DNA of 64,000 nucleotides from Ferrimonas pelagia (GTDB lineage: Bacteria > Pseudomonadota > Gammaproteobacteria > Enterobacterales > Shewanellaceae), in the NCBI RefSeq assembly GCF_039543565.1, contig NZ_BAABJZ010000099.1, positions 35,032 to 99,031 on the forward strand, read 5' to 3'. Below the pieces are notes generated by a model, which searched no databases, was not told where the DNA came from, and saw only the letters and a list, made by a program, of their open reading frames with translations. Within the stretch, counting starts at the first letter, position 1. The number at the start of each line of letters is the position of its first letter. Below are positions 8,774-17,674 of this stretch, piece by piece. The translations under genes and the position numbers were made by a program.

Positions 8774-10234
8774 ATGGCACAGTTCACCCGCTTAGCATCG
8801 AGGCAGCACCTCTTAGCCAAATCCGTCGTAGCTGTTGCCGTCGCGGCATTCTCTTTGCCTTGCACTGCGTTGGCAGCCACCACGCCGCAAAGTGAATGGC
8901 AGGAATTCTTACAATACCGTCAGCAACAACTGTCGGAATTTGAGCAGTACCGCAACGCATACCTCAAAGCCTACGATGCCTACCGCAGCGAGATCCTAGC
9001 CCTTTGGGATGAAGCACCTGTTAGCGATGCGCATAACCTCGTGCAATACAGCGAAGATAAGACGCTGCGCAGCGAAATTGACTTTGCAAATGACGAGATC
9101 AGAATTTCTGTCATACATGCACCCGACAATGCACCCGATCAGGAACAGGTCCAACAGCAAATATCCGCCCTGCTCCAAGCCAAGATAGGAGAAGTTCAGC
9201 AAGCCGATCCCCTGCAACAAGCCGTTGAACTGGGGTCCATTCCATTGCCATCTGAGTTGGCGCAACAACCCCTGCTGCCAAGATTGGCTTCCGACACCAG
9301 TACTCAAATAGAGGCCGTCTCTGCGCGCTTAATGGAACAAGCGAAGCGTAATACACGGGTTCGAGACTATACCCAACAACGTATGCTGCAAATGCAACAG
9401 GAAGTCGATGACCAACAGCGCGCCGCTCTGCAAGAGTTAGAAAAACAGGAAGATCTCAAACAACTGGCTGAGCCACTCAGCCAGGATCTCGCCGCAACAC
9501 GTTCGGGAGTCCCCCTTTTGCCCCCTGGCCCCTCGCTAGAAAGTAAAACCCAGGCATTAACCGAGCAGGGGAAAGAGCGCAAGGCCGCATTAGCCCAAGC
9601 GTATACTGAACAGCAAAGCGATCCCACGGAAAAGCAGATCACCACATTTCGGATCCAACTGCCCCAGCACAGTCTGCAGAAAAAGGCTCAGCCATTCCTC
9701 GGGATCGCCCATGCGCAATCCAATGAATGGGAGGTCCCGCTGGATCTGGTTTTAGCTATCATGCATGCCGAAAGCAGCTTTAATCCCTTAGCTCGCTCAC
9801 ATGTGCCCGCGTTTGGCCTGATGCAGATCGTGCCCTCCAGTGCGGGCAAGGACGTCCGTCAGCATTTTGAGCAAAGCCAGATCGCCCCAAAACCGGATGA
9901 GTTGTATCAGGCCGACTTTAATATTCGCTTTGGCAGTGCCTACCTCAATATCCTCGACAAACGCTACCTTAAAGGGATCACAGATCCAGAAAGCCGTCTG
10001 TACTGCGTCATTGCAGCATACAATACCGGCGCAGGGAATGTTGCCAAAGCCTTCAATACTGATCGTAGTCGTCGATTGAAAACCGCCTTGCCGAGGATCA
10101 ATAGCATGTCTCCGACACAGGTGTACAAACACCTCGTGGAGCACCTGCCCTACGATGAAACCCGCAAATACCTGAAGAAAGTCAGCAAGTACCAGCAAAA
10201 TTACGCTGAGATCAGCAAAGAGCTGGTGTTATGA
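8774..10234 (+). CDS. MltC-like lytic transglycosylase
   Basis: The 486-residue product has a signal peptide ending TALAA near residue 35. Residues about 40-165 match the MltC N-terminal domain (DUF3393): EFLQYRQQQLSEFEQYRNAY, LVQYSEDKTLRSEIDFAND. A Gln-rich helical linker follows, then an SLT domain from about 315. E333 in HAESSFNP is the catalytic Glu, with AFGLMQIVPSSAG and YCVIAAYNTGAGNVAKAF as the other signatures. It cuts peptidoglycan glycan strands. Unlike MltC of E. coli it lacks a lipobox, so it is probably periplasmic and may be tethered by the neighbouring lipoproteins. AAGGA six bases before the ATG fixes the start. Confidence 0.88.
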   Translation: MAQFTRLASRQHLLAKSVVAVAVAAFSLPCTALAATTPQSEWQEFLQYRQQQLSEFEQYRNAYLKAYDAYRSEILALWDEAPVSDAHNLVQYSEDKTLRSEIDFANDEIRISVIHAPDNAPDQEQVQQQISALLQAKIGEVQQADPLQQAVELGSIPLPSELAQQPLLPRLASDTSTQIEAVSARLMEQAKRNTRVRDYTQQRMLQMQQEVDDQQRAALQELEKQEDLKQLAEPLSQDLAATRSGVPLLPPGPSLESKTQALTEQGKERKAALAQAYTEQQSDPTEKQITTFRIQLPQHSLQKKAQPFLGIAHAQSNEWEVPLDLVLAIMHAESSFNPLARSHVPAFGLMQIVPSSAGKDVRQHFEQSQIAPKPDELYQADFNIRFGSAYLNILDKRYLKGITDPESRLYCVIAAYNTGAGNVAKAFNTDRSRRLKTALPRINSMSPTQVYKHLVEHLPYDETRKYLKKVSKYQQNYAEISKELVL

Positions 10235-10292
10235 ATCGACAAAAAAACCGCTAGATAAAGGACGTATCGCGGCGTAATACCTGCCAATCAAG

Positions 10293-10323
10293 CAAAAGGG
10301 AGTCCAAACATGGCTCCCTTTTG
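10293..10323. terminator. Bidirectional terminator between convergent operons
   Basis: CAAAAGGGAG pairs perfectly with CTCCCTTTTG across an 11-base loop, with A and T runs at the outer edges. It lies between the stop codons of the lytic transglycosylase gene (10234) and the caspase gene (10527), so it can end transcription from both sides. Confidence 0.8.
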
Positions 10324-10526
10324 GGTCAGTCATGCCTGAAACCTGCTCACCCAATTCAGCTCCATGCCCTTCAGTGGCCGAAATTACATATCGCGGCGCC
10401 CGTCTTCTTTGAGTATTGGTGTTGAACTTAACTTTGCCACAAACGCTCACTGCCAGTGACATGACCCTCCACAGGACCCCTCGTCGACAGGCTAAGTAAC
10501 GTTAGCCCCCAAAGCATTACTCGGGG

Positions 10527-12770
10527 TTACAGGCGGAGCTGCTCCAACTGCCTCTGCGCCCATTGGCTCCCCTCTCGCGCTGCCTCTTGCAGCAACCGGG
10601 CCCCTAGCTTTCTATCACGAGTGACCCCATCACCGTTATAGAGAGCAATAGCATAGTACGCCTTGCCTTGAAGGTTACCCTGTTCATAAGCTTGCCGATA
10701 AAGCTCTGCGGCCTGCTGCTCATCTTGGTGGCCACCCTTACCCTTGCTGAGAAGATAGCCAAGTTCGACCGCCGCAGCGATATTGCCCTCGTTGATGGCC
10801 TTGCGGTACCACTGCCGTGCCTTACGGTCGTCGCTGCTAAAGCCGAGACCATGGTCATAATTAATCCCAAGAAAATACATGGCTTGTGCATCCCCCTCCT
10901 CGGCGGCCTGCAGATACAACTGATTGGCCCGATCCAGATCCTTGCTGACCCCTTGCCCTTTCTCATACATCACGCCCATTCGACGGATAGCAGAACTCTT
11001 ACCTAGCGTCATGGCTCGGCGGAATAATCGCAGCGCTTCCGAATGATCTTGCTCGACACCTCTACCGTCAAGGTAACGCGTGCCCAAGTTTTCCATCGCC
11101 CAAGCGCTGCCCAGCTTCACCCCTGTTTGGTACCACTGCAGCGCAAGTTCATCGTCCTGCTCGACCCCTTTGCCAACAGAGTAGGCATAGCCCAACGCAG
11201 CGGCGGCATCGCCATGGCCCCGCTCAGCCACTTTACGAAACAACGCCACTGCGCGCGCTGGATCCGCTTCGATCCCCTCGCCGTCTCTGATCATTTTAGC
11301 CATGTCATACTGAGCGGAAAGATCTCCACGCTGCGCAGACTCCCTTTTCAGCGCCAACCCCTTGGCCAAGTTTATGCTAACTCCACGGCCCAAAAGGTAA
11401 GCGCTACCAAGGTTGGATAACGCAGTCGCCGATCCGGCGTCAATCGCCCTTTGGTACCAAGCGTTAGCTTTACCATAGTCCACCTCCACGCCATCACCAT
11501 CGGTATAAATACCCGCGAGGTTATTCATCGCGCTCATGTGTCCTTGGTGTGCCGCCAACTCATAGTAATGCCGGGCCGTCTCATGATCCTCGTCAATATT
11601 CTTCAGCAGCACTGCGTACTGGTACTGAGAAGAGACGTGACCCAACTCCGCCAGCGGCCGAATTTTAGGCATCGCCTGAGTTGCCCAGTATCGGGCTTTC
11701 TCCATATCTTTGCCGAACCCGGTGGCCCGACCATGGGCCCACATTTTGGCCAACGAGGCCATAGCCGAAGGGTTACCCTGCTTAGCCGCCTGCTGATACA
11801 GCTTAAAGGCCGCAACCTCATCGTGGTTGTCGAAGTAGAGGTAGTCAGCCCGAACCAACAGTTCTCGCGCCATATCAGCTCCCAGCTCTCGTTGCAACAT
11901 CGCCTTGGCCTTAGCCGCAAACCGTCCCTCTGGATGGCGCGCCAAGTACTTGTTAAGCATCAATTCAGAACCATCCTCTTGGGCCAGTTGCCAAAGCAAC
12001 GCTTCGCCATCGGTAACCGCTTTCTGCGGCGCACCCGCCAGATAGACATCGCCGGTTAGGGCACTCGATTCCCAAGGGATCTGCTTGCCTCCTGAACCTT
12101 GACGAACATCGTTACGTACTCGCGTAAAGACCTGTTGCAGAGTCAGCCCCGAAGTACGGAGATAGTTGAGCAGGTGCCGCGTGTACAGACCATTTCGACC
12201 CTCGCCATCGGCCGCAACCGAGCCCGGCGCCGTCGAGAAGGCGATGATGGAGCCGACGGGCCCATCAATGCGTCGCAAGCCTCGACTGGCAGAACGAAAC
12301 TCCGATTGGAACGGATTATTACGACAGGCGTCGAGGATTAAAATATTGGTGTGATTGCCCGCCGCATTCATTTTGCGCAACACCGCATTGACCGACACTC
12401 CCTCATCGGGGATCTCATCTTCCGCCTGGATATCCGAACCGACAGGGATAAGGAAGTTCTCGCCGTCTAATTGCATGCCGTGGCCCGCGTAATAGAATAG
12501 GCCGACATCATCCTCTGCTAGGTTATTACCAAACTGGCGGATCGCACCACGCAATTCAGATCGATCGAGATCGGACAACAAGGTTACTTGGAAATCCAGC
12601 TGCTTCAGCGCTTGTGCCATGTCCGTGGCATCATTGGCCGGGTTGGACAAAGGGGCATGACGATATTGGCCATTACCGATCACCAAAGCACGCCGTGCGG
12701 CCTCTACTGGCACTAGCATGCTGAACAGCAATACAGCGCTTAGCACCCAATTGACACTCCTTAGCTCCAT
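10527..12770 (-). CDS. Exported caspase-like peptidase with Sel1 repeats
   Basis: The 747-residue product has a signal peptide (cleavage near residue 25, PVEAA), a C14 caspase-fold domain (about 26-245) and about ten Sel1-type alpha-helical repeats from about 310 to the end. The catalytic dyad is intact: H97 in FYYAGHGMQ and C149 in LILDACRNNP. Sel1 repeats usually bind protein partners, so the enzyme may be scaffolded in the periplasm, and the substrate is unknown. GGAG before the ATG and a ten-base gap tie it to the upstream DUF4384-like gene. The operon converges on the LPP20/CsgG/transglycosylase genes. Identity of the domains is secure; function is not. Confidence 0.92.
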   Translation of the reverse strand: MELRSVNWVLSAVLLFSMLVPVEAARRALVIGNGQYRHAPLSNPANDATDMAQALKQLDFQVTLLSDLDRSELRGAIRQFGNNLAEDDVGLFYYAGHGMQLDGENFLIPVGSDIQAEDEIPDEGVSVNAVLRKMNAAGNHTNILILDACRNNPFQSEFRSASRGLRRIDGPVGSIIAFSTAPGSVAADGEGRNGLYTRHLLNYLRTSGLTLQQVFTRVRNDVRQGSGGKQIPWESSALTGDVYLAGAPQKAVTDGEALLWQLAQEDGSELMLNKYLARHPEGRFAAKAKAMLQRELGADMARELLVRADYLYFDNHDEVAAFKLYQQAAKQGNPSAMASLAKMWAHGRATGFGKDMEKARYWATQAMPKIRPLAELGHVSSQYQYAVLLKNIDEDHETARHYYELAAHQGHMSAMNNLAGIYTDGDGVEVDYGKANAWYQRAIDAGSATALSNLGSAYLLGRGVSINLAKGLALKRESAQRGDLSAQYDMAKMIRDGEGIEADPARAVALFRKVAERGHGDAAAALGYAYSVGKGVEQDDELALQWYQTGVKLGSAWAMENLGTRYLDGRGVEQDHSEALRLFRRAMTLGKSSAIRRMGVMYEKGQGVSKDLDRANQLYLQAAEEGDAQAMYFLGINYDHGLGFSSDDRKARQWYRKAINEGNIAAAVELGYLLSKGKGGHQDEQQAAELYRQAYEQGNLQGKAYYAIALYNGDGVTRDRKLGARLLQEAAREGSQWAQRQLEQLRL

Positions 12771-12780
12771 CTTTCTCTCC

Positions 12781-14214
12781 TTAGAAATTCGCAGCTGAGG
12801 TAAAGCTCAGCACCGCTTCTGCCGTCAACACCTGGGGCTGCTCAGCCTGCCTGCGCTTCAAGCCTCGGGTTGCTCCGATCCCACCCTCTTGCAACAAACG
12901 GTGATAACCACTTTTGCCGTCATAACGGGTATTGGGTAGGGCATGCTCCAGTGAGTGGTTACTGGCGATCATCTGCAGCATTTCATAGCCGTAAGGGGCA
13001 TCGACAGCGAACTCCCCGAGCAGTACCCATTTGTTTACCGAGCCGGGTCCGATGTAATACATAAAACGGTAAGGCCCGGGCTCGTCGGACAATTCCAGCA
13101 GATAGCTGTAACGGTCATTCCCATTTTGGCTATGCCCCACCAAATAGAAATATCCAGAGCGGTTGAGCTTCGCCATCACTTGTACCGTCTCTCCATCGAC
13201 AAAACTGAGCGCCCGACTGCCCTTATTGGTCTGTAGATCCGCTTTGAGTTCCGGCGTATCCAAATAGCCTGCGAACAGCAGTTGATCCAGATCCAACGAT
13301 GAGGGCTTATGCTCCAACCCCCGGTAGGCTGAAGGGAGCAGCAACACGCTAGTGGCCAAGATCACCTTGCCGGTGGCGACCTCTGTTAAGGTGTATAGCA
13401 GATCCAATCCTTCGCCGACTTCTTGGTATGCACCGGACAACTTCAGTCGGGCCTGAGCAGGATCACCTGTGGCTCGATCCCCCAGTGCAGTCGTCAGTTG
13501 GTGCTGAAATCGCCGCGAAAAAGGAGTGATCTGTTGCGACATGGACGGCAGCGGCGGAGTGACCAAGATATTATTCGCTTTATCCATTGCCTGGGCTAAC
13601 GCCATTGCCGCGCGCGCCAACGATGGGTGACGATCGCCGTAGGCAGCCAAACGCGCTGCGATCTCTGCCCCCGTATCTGAGGGAGAGAACTTCACATTAG
13701 GATTGAGGGCCAGCAAAACGGTTCGCAAACGATTCAGCCGTTGCTGCGTGGTGAGCAACTGCTGCAAGTGGAGCAATTGAGCGTCACTGAGCTCATTGGC
13801 CAGGGATCGTAACCCCTCGCTCAGATCGTGCTCAAGCTGTTTTATCTGACTTCGGTAAGGCGCCTCAGCCTGCAGTGGATCCAGCCATCCTTGGCAATGA
13901 TACCGCTGCGAGGATCCTTCAAGTCGGCACTCTTGCTCAACACCCAGCAGCGGTAGCTGGGAATGAGAGCGAGTATGCTGCTCAAACAGGTGCTCCCCAG
14001 AGGTGGACTGGAAGCCTTGGGTCTGTGACTCAACGCTAACAAACAGCTGCTTGCTCAGTCCAGCCAATACGCCCTGCTGGGCCTCTGATTGACACTCAAC
14101 CAACGACGTAGCCGGTTTACAATTGACGACAGCTTCCGCCGTCCAAACATTGCCGTGGGCTGCTCCCCAAACCCAAAAGAGCAGGAGTGAAACTGCTAAC
14201 CATCGAGCTTTCAT
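12781..14214 (-). CDS. DUF4384-domain exported protein
   Basis: The 477-residue product has a signal peptide (MKARWLAVSLLLFWVWGAAHG). Residues about 25-125 contain Cys-bearing segments (VNCKPATSLVECQSEAQQG) around an Ala/Gln helix, reminiscent of LPP20-like units. The C-terminal third carries a DUF4384-like beta domain: SFVDGETVQVMAKLNRSGYF then YLVGHSQNG. DUF4384 domains often occur beside caspases, CHAT peptidases or LPP20/CsgG proteins in bacteria. The stop lies ten bases before the caspase-Sel1 start, so the two are one operon. Predicted location is periplasmic; a regulatory or substrate-presenting role for the caspase would be inference. Confidence 0.75.
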   Translation of the reverse strand: MKARWLAVSLLLFWVWGAAHGNVWTAEAVVNCKPATSLVECQSEAQQGVLAGLSKQLFVSVESQTQGFQSTSGEHLFEQHTRSHSQLPLLGVEQECRLEGSSQRYHCQGWLDPLQAEAPYRSQIKQLEHDLSEGLRSLANELSDAQLLHLQQLLTTQQRLNRLRTVLLALNPNVKFSPSDTGAEIAARLAAYGDRHPSLARAAMALAQAMDKANNILVTPPLPSMSQQITPFSRRFQHQLTTALGDRATGDPAQARLKLSGAYQEVGEGLDLLYTLTEVATGKVILATSVLLLPSAYRGLEHKPSSLDLDQLLFAGYLDTPELKADLQTNKGSRALSFVDGETVQVMAKLNRSGYFYLVGHSQNGNDRYSYLLELSDEPGPYRFMYYIGPGSVNKWVLLGEFAVDAPYGYEMLQMIASNHSLEHALPNTRYDGKSGYHRLLQEGGIGATRGLKRRQAEQPQVLTAEAVLSFTSAANF

Positions 14215-14304
14215 TGACTCTCCATGTCAGATGGAACCATCCTCCATACTTACACTCGAAGGTGAATTTGAGAACCCCAGTAACGCAGAAAATTTCAGCA
14301 ACCG

Positions 14305-15210
14305 TTACTCCGCTAACCAGTCCCGATTCAACTGGGCCTCATCTCCCAAATACACCAATAACCAATCGAGTAAGGCGTTATCCTGTTCCGGCTTGCGCCA
14401 CGCTAGGCAGCATTCACAGGTGTTTTGCCCTCCTTCGAAATAGCGCTCTACCAACTGTCCAGACGCCAGCAGAGGTTTGGCTAGGTGGCGCGGTACATAA
14501 CCGATCCCCAAGCCATCCTTGTAGCAGGTCAGCGCATTAGCCCAGTCCGGCACCACGATGCGGCGCTGATTGTCCAACAACCAGGTGTTCCGCTTTGCCA
14601 AAGTACGCGAGGTGTCCTCCAGACCGATCACTGGAAACGCCGCCAGCTTTTCACCGGTTAGTGTCGTCATGGTCGCAACCGGATGGTCGGGAGCCATCAC
14701 TAACGCCCAATCCATCTGCCCCATATCCCTCGCGCCAAAGTCGCCCCCGACGGGCACCGCCGTCGTTGCCCCGATGGCGATATCCGCCCGACCATCCGCC
14801 AGCGCGTCCCAGACGCCGTTAAATACTTCCATCGAGATCACCAACTCCGCATCGTCAAACTCGGTATAGAAGTCATGGATTAACGCAGAGATCCGATCGG
14901 CCTTAACGATGTTATCCAGCGCCACCTTTAAGCTGCGCTGCCAGCCATTGGCCACTCGCTGGGTATGACGGCGCACCGACTCCATCTCCCGCAGCCATTG
15001 CCGCACTTGGATCAGAAAGTGCTCCCCCGCCGGAGTCAGGACCACTTTGCGCGCTTGGCGCTCAAACAGCACTACCCCCAGCTCCCGCTCGACTTGGCGC
15101 ACCGAGTAACTGATGGCGGACGGCACCTTGTGCAGCACTCCTGCCGCGGCGCTGAAACTGCCTTGACGGGCCACCGTATCCAGCATCTGTAAGGTTGATT
15201 TTGCAAACAT
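14305..15210 (-). CDS. punR: LysR-family regulator of purine nucleoside transport
   Basis: The 301-residue product has an N-terminal LysR helix-turn-helix (GSFSAAAGVLHKVPSAISYS) and a periplasmic-binding-like effector domain. Stretches such as EVFNGVWDALADGRADIAIG, EDTSRTLAKRNTWLLDNQRR and VPDWANALTC match E. coli PunR (YdhB), which senses purine nucleosides and activates punC. It is divergent from a punC homologue here as in E. coli. An in-frame TTG at 15234 would add eight residues; the ATG at 15210 is preferred because it aligns with the PunR N-terminus. AAGG lies 11 bases upstream of it. Confidence 0.9.
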   Translation of the reverse strand: MFAKSTLQMLDTVARQGSFSAAAGVLHKVPSAISYSVRQVERELGVVLFERQARKVVLTPAGEHFLIQVRQWLREMESVRRHTQRVANGWQRSLKVALDNIVKADRISALIHDFYTEFDDAELVISMEVFNGVWDALADGRADIAIGATTAVPVGGDFGARDMGQMDWALVMAPDHPVATMTTLTGEKLAAFPVIGLEDTSRTLAKRNTWLLDNQRRIVVPDWANALTCYKDGLGIGYVPRHLAKPLLASGQLVERYFEGGQNTCECCLAWRKPEQDNALLDWLLVYLGDEAQLNRDWLAE

Positions 15211-15252
15211 TTTTGTCGCAGCCTTATCTTTCAAAAATTTTGATAGGTATAG

Positions 15253-15283
15253 GCAAAATATAGCGTTTAACAGATAGTTTTGC
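15253..15283. promoter_or_regulatory. Inverted repeat in punR-punC gap, possible PunR operator
   Basis: GCAAAA at 15253-15258 is repeated inverted as TTTTGC at 15278-15283 around an AT-rich core. It is centred in the 146-base divergent gap, about 90 bases before punC. LysR regulators usually bind such dyads between themselves and their target. The match to a real PunR motif was not tested. Confidence 0.3.
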
Positions 15284-15356
15284 AGCCAGTAAACTCGCCG
15301 CCCATTGAGAGGTGGGCTTTTGCGCCCGCCTAAGACTGAACAAATGAGTTAACACT

Positions 15357-16535
15357 ATGCGCATTTCCAAACTGGAACTGGTCTATCTGGCTGGCCTGTC
15401 GATGCTGGGCTTTATCGCCACCGACATGTACCTGCCCGTCTTTAAAGAGATGGAAGGCTTCTACGGCACCGGCCCTGAGTCCATTGCCCTGTCTCTGTCC
15501 ATCTTCCTGGCTGGCTTGGCCGGTGGCCAGCTGCTGTGGGGCCTGGCGTCCGACCGCTTCGGCCGTCGCAATACCTTGATGGCCGGTCTGGCACTCTACA
15601 CCCTGGCCTCGCTGGGTTTGGCGTTTAGCAGCGAAGTTTGGCAACTGCTCAGCCTGCGTTTTGTTCAGGCCATCGGTGTTTGTGCGCCAGCGGTGATCTG
15701 GCAAGCCATGGTGATCGATCGCTATCCGGGCGAGAAAGGTCAGCAGATCTTCGCTACTATCATGCCGTTGGTGGCTCTGTCGCCGGCGTTGGCACCGCAG
15801 CTAGGCGTCGGCCTGTCACTGGCCTTTGGCTGGCAGAGCATCTTTGTCGCCCTTACCGTACTGGGCGTGGCGCTGGTGGCCATGACCTACCGCATGCCGA
15901 ACACGATCCCTGCCCGCTCGGAACGCTCTATGGCTGGCGATCTTTCCGCGCTATTGGGCTCGCGTGTATTCATGGGCAACGTCATTATGTTTGGTGCTGC
16001 CTCCGCCGCCTTCTTCGCCTACCTGACCGGTATGCCAGAGATCATGGCTAGCATGGGCTACGACGCTAAGGACATCGGCTTGTCGTTCATCCCACAGACC
16101 ATCGCCTTTATGGTTGGTGGCTATATTGGGAAGAAGCAGGTGGCACAACGGGGTGATAGCGCGGTACTGCGCGCTCTGGTGATCCTGTTTGTTTCGACCG
16201 CAGGTGTGTTGTTGCTGGCATCCCAGTTGCCATTGGCCACCATCTGGCCTTTGCTGATCCCCTTCTGCTTCTTGGCCGCAGCCAACGGTGCGTTGTACCC
16301 GATCATCGTCAACCGCGCCCTATCCAGCGCGCCGGAATGCGCCGCCACCGCGGCAGGTCTACAGAACAGCCTACAGATCGCCATCAGTTTTGCCGCCAGC
16401 GCCGTCGTTGCCGCGTTCGCCAGCCAAGCGCTGTCCGTCGCCGGCATGGTGATCGGCGCTAGTGCGCTGCTGGTGCTGACCGGCTACAGCGTGTCACGCA
16501 CCGTCAGTGTGACACCGCAAATTGAAAATGCCTAA
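15357..16535 (+). CDS. punC: Purine nucleoside MFS transporter
   Basis: The 392-residue product is a 12-helix major facilitator of the DHA1 type. It starts LELVYLAGLSMLGFIATDMY LPVF and has the MFS loop motif GLASDRFGRRNTLMAG after helix 2. It resembles E. coli PunC (YdhC), which imports purine nucleosides such as adenosine. The divergent punR gene supports the assignment over the drug-export label often given to this family. It ends just before a strong shared terminator. Substrate is inferred from the homologue and context. Confidence 0.88.
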   Translation: MRISKLELVYLAGLSMLGFIATDMYLPVFKEMEGFYGTGPESIALSLSIFLAGLAGGQLLWGLASDRFGRRNTLMAGLALYTLASLGLAFSSEVWQLLSLRFVQAIGVCAPAVIWQAMVIDRYPGEKGQQIFATIMPLVALSPALAPQLGVGLSLAFGWQSIFVALTVLGVALVAMTYRMPNTIPARSERSMAGDLSALLGSRVFMGNVIMFGAASAAFFAYLTGMPEIMASMGYDAKDIGLSFIPQTIAFMVGGYIGKKQVAQRGDSAVLRALVILFVSTAGVLLLASQLPLATIWPLLIPFCFLAAANGALYPIIVNRALSSAPECAATAAGLQNSLQIAISFAASAVVAAFASQALSVAGMVIGASALLVLTGYSVSRTVSVTPQIENA

Positions 16536-16560
16536 GCCGCTTATTCTTAGACAATAAAAA

Positions 16561-16597
16561 GCCGCCGCCCTCAACGTTCGAGGGCGGCGGCTTTTTT
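16561..16597. terminator. Bidirectional terminator between punC and hcr
   Basis: A stem of about 12 base pairs (GCCGCCGCCCT with AGGGCGGCGGC) is flanked by AAAAA and TTTTTT. It stands between the convergent stops of punC (16535) and hcr (16627). Confidence 0.9.
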
Positions 16598-16626
16598 ACA
16601 ACGCGTGCCAAGGTTCGTGCCCAGTT

Positions 16627-17592
16627 TTAATCGTCCAACTCCAGCGTCATATCTCCGGTCACCGTGCTGGAGCAGGCCAAAAACGTCCCCTGCTCTATCT
16701 CCTCCTCAGTCAGCCCAAAGACCGAGCTGCTTTGCAGCTTGTCCTTTTCCCCCTGGCACTTGCAGCTGCCACAGACGCCGGTTCGGCACGCCGCAAAGAT
16801 CGGAATGCCTCCCGCCTCCAAGCTGTCGAGCACCGTCTGGCCTGGCAAGATGGGTAACTCGACGCCATCCACCGATAGGGTGTGCCCTTGCGCCGCCTCC
16901 GCCGCGCCGACGGCGGCCGCCGTCGCTGCAGCGTGAAACGCCTCACAATGTACCTTGCTCGCCCCCAACTGCTGCGCCAACGTCTGCGCGCTGACCATAT
17001 AGCCTTCGGGGCCGCAGATCATCACGCTGCGCGATGCCAGATCGCCCACTGCCTGCAACTGAGCTTCTCCCAGACGATCGCCCTCGCCGCTGAGCAGCCA
17101 GTGCAGCTGGAAATGGGGGTACCGCCGGGCTAGGTGCTCCAGCTCCAGCGCGAAGATCTTATCCGCCTCGCTGCGCACACTGAACATCAGCACAATGTCG
17201 GCGTCCGGCTCTCTGCGCAGCCGATCTTTGAGCATGGAGAACAAGGGGGTGATGCCACAGCCTGCCGCCAACAGTAACCAGGGCTGATCCCCCGCCAGTT
17301 GACTGTGAAACTCGCCCGCCGGGGCCAAGGCTTCCAGCCGATCGCCCATCTTCAGCTGATCCAGCAGATGATTGGACACCCGCCCGCCTTCCACCCGCTT
17401 GATCGCCAGTTGCAGGCGGCTGTCGTCTGGGGTTGAGCTTAGGCTATAGGCGCGCACCGAGGTTTGCGCACCGATGGGCACTTTCAGGGAGATGAACTGG
17501 CCGGGAATAAAATCCGGCTGCGCGTCTGCCATAAAAGTAAAACGGGTGACATCGCAGGTTTCCGCTTGGACACCGACACAAGTGAGCTGCAT
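16627..17592 (-). CDS. hcr: NADH oxidoreductase of the hybrid cluster protein
   Basis: Hcr passes electrons from NADH to Hcp for NO reduction. The 321-residue product has an FAD-binding ferredoxin-reductase domain (RAYSLSSTP near residue 50), an NAD-binding domain (AAGCGITPLFSML; MICGPEGYM) and a C-terminal plant-type 2Fe-2S ferredoxin domain. The cluster Cys are in AACRTGVCGSCKCQG plus the later FLACSS. An Ala-rich linker separates the halves. AGGAG five bases before the ATG supports the start. It lies 82 bases after hcp, with a hairpin between, so it is probably expressed from the hcp promoter at a reduced level. Confidence 0.93.
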   Translation of the reverse strand: MQLTCVGVQAETCDVTRFTFMADAQPDFIPGQFISLKVPIGAQTSVRAYSLSSTPDDSRLQLAIKRVEGGRVSNHLLDQLKMGDRLEALAPAGEFHSQLAGDQPWLLLAAGCGITPLFSMLKDRLRREPDADIVLMFSVRSEADKIFALELEHLARRYPHFQLHWLLSGEGDRLGEAQLQAVGDLASRSVMICGPEGYMVSAQTLAQQLGASKVHCEAFHAAATAAAVGAAEAAQGHTLSVDGVELPILPGQTVLDSLEAGGIPIFAACRTGVCGSCKCQGEKDKLQSSSVFGLTEEEIEQGTFLACSSTVTGDMTLELDD

Positions 17593-17613
17593 ATCCGCTC
17601 CTATCTAGTGATG

Positions 17614-17648
17614 AAAAAAGGGACCTGATCCCAAAGAGTCCAGGCCCC
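17614..17648 (-). terminator. Intercistronic hairpin and T-run between hcp and hcr
   Basis: Read on the minus strand, GGGGCCTG pairs with CAGGTCCC (one G-T pair) across a 13-base loop and is followed by six T. It sits after the hcp stop and before the hcr ribosome-binding site. It looks like a partial terminator setting the hcp to hcr ratio, though it could also protect the hcp message. Confidence 0.6.
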
Positions 17649-17674
17649 GTTCCTTGCAGGGAATGTTTGTCGGC

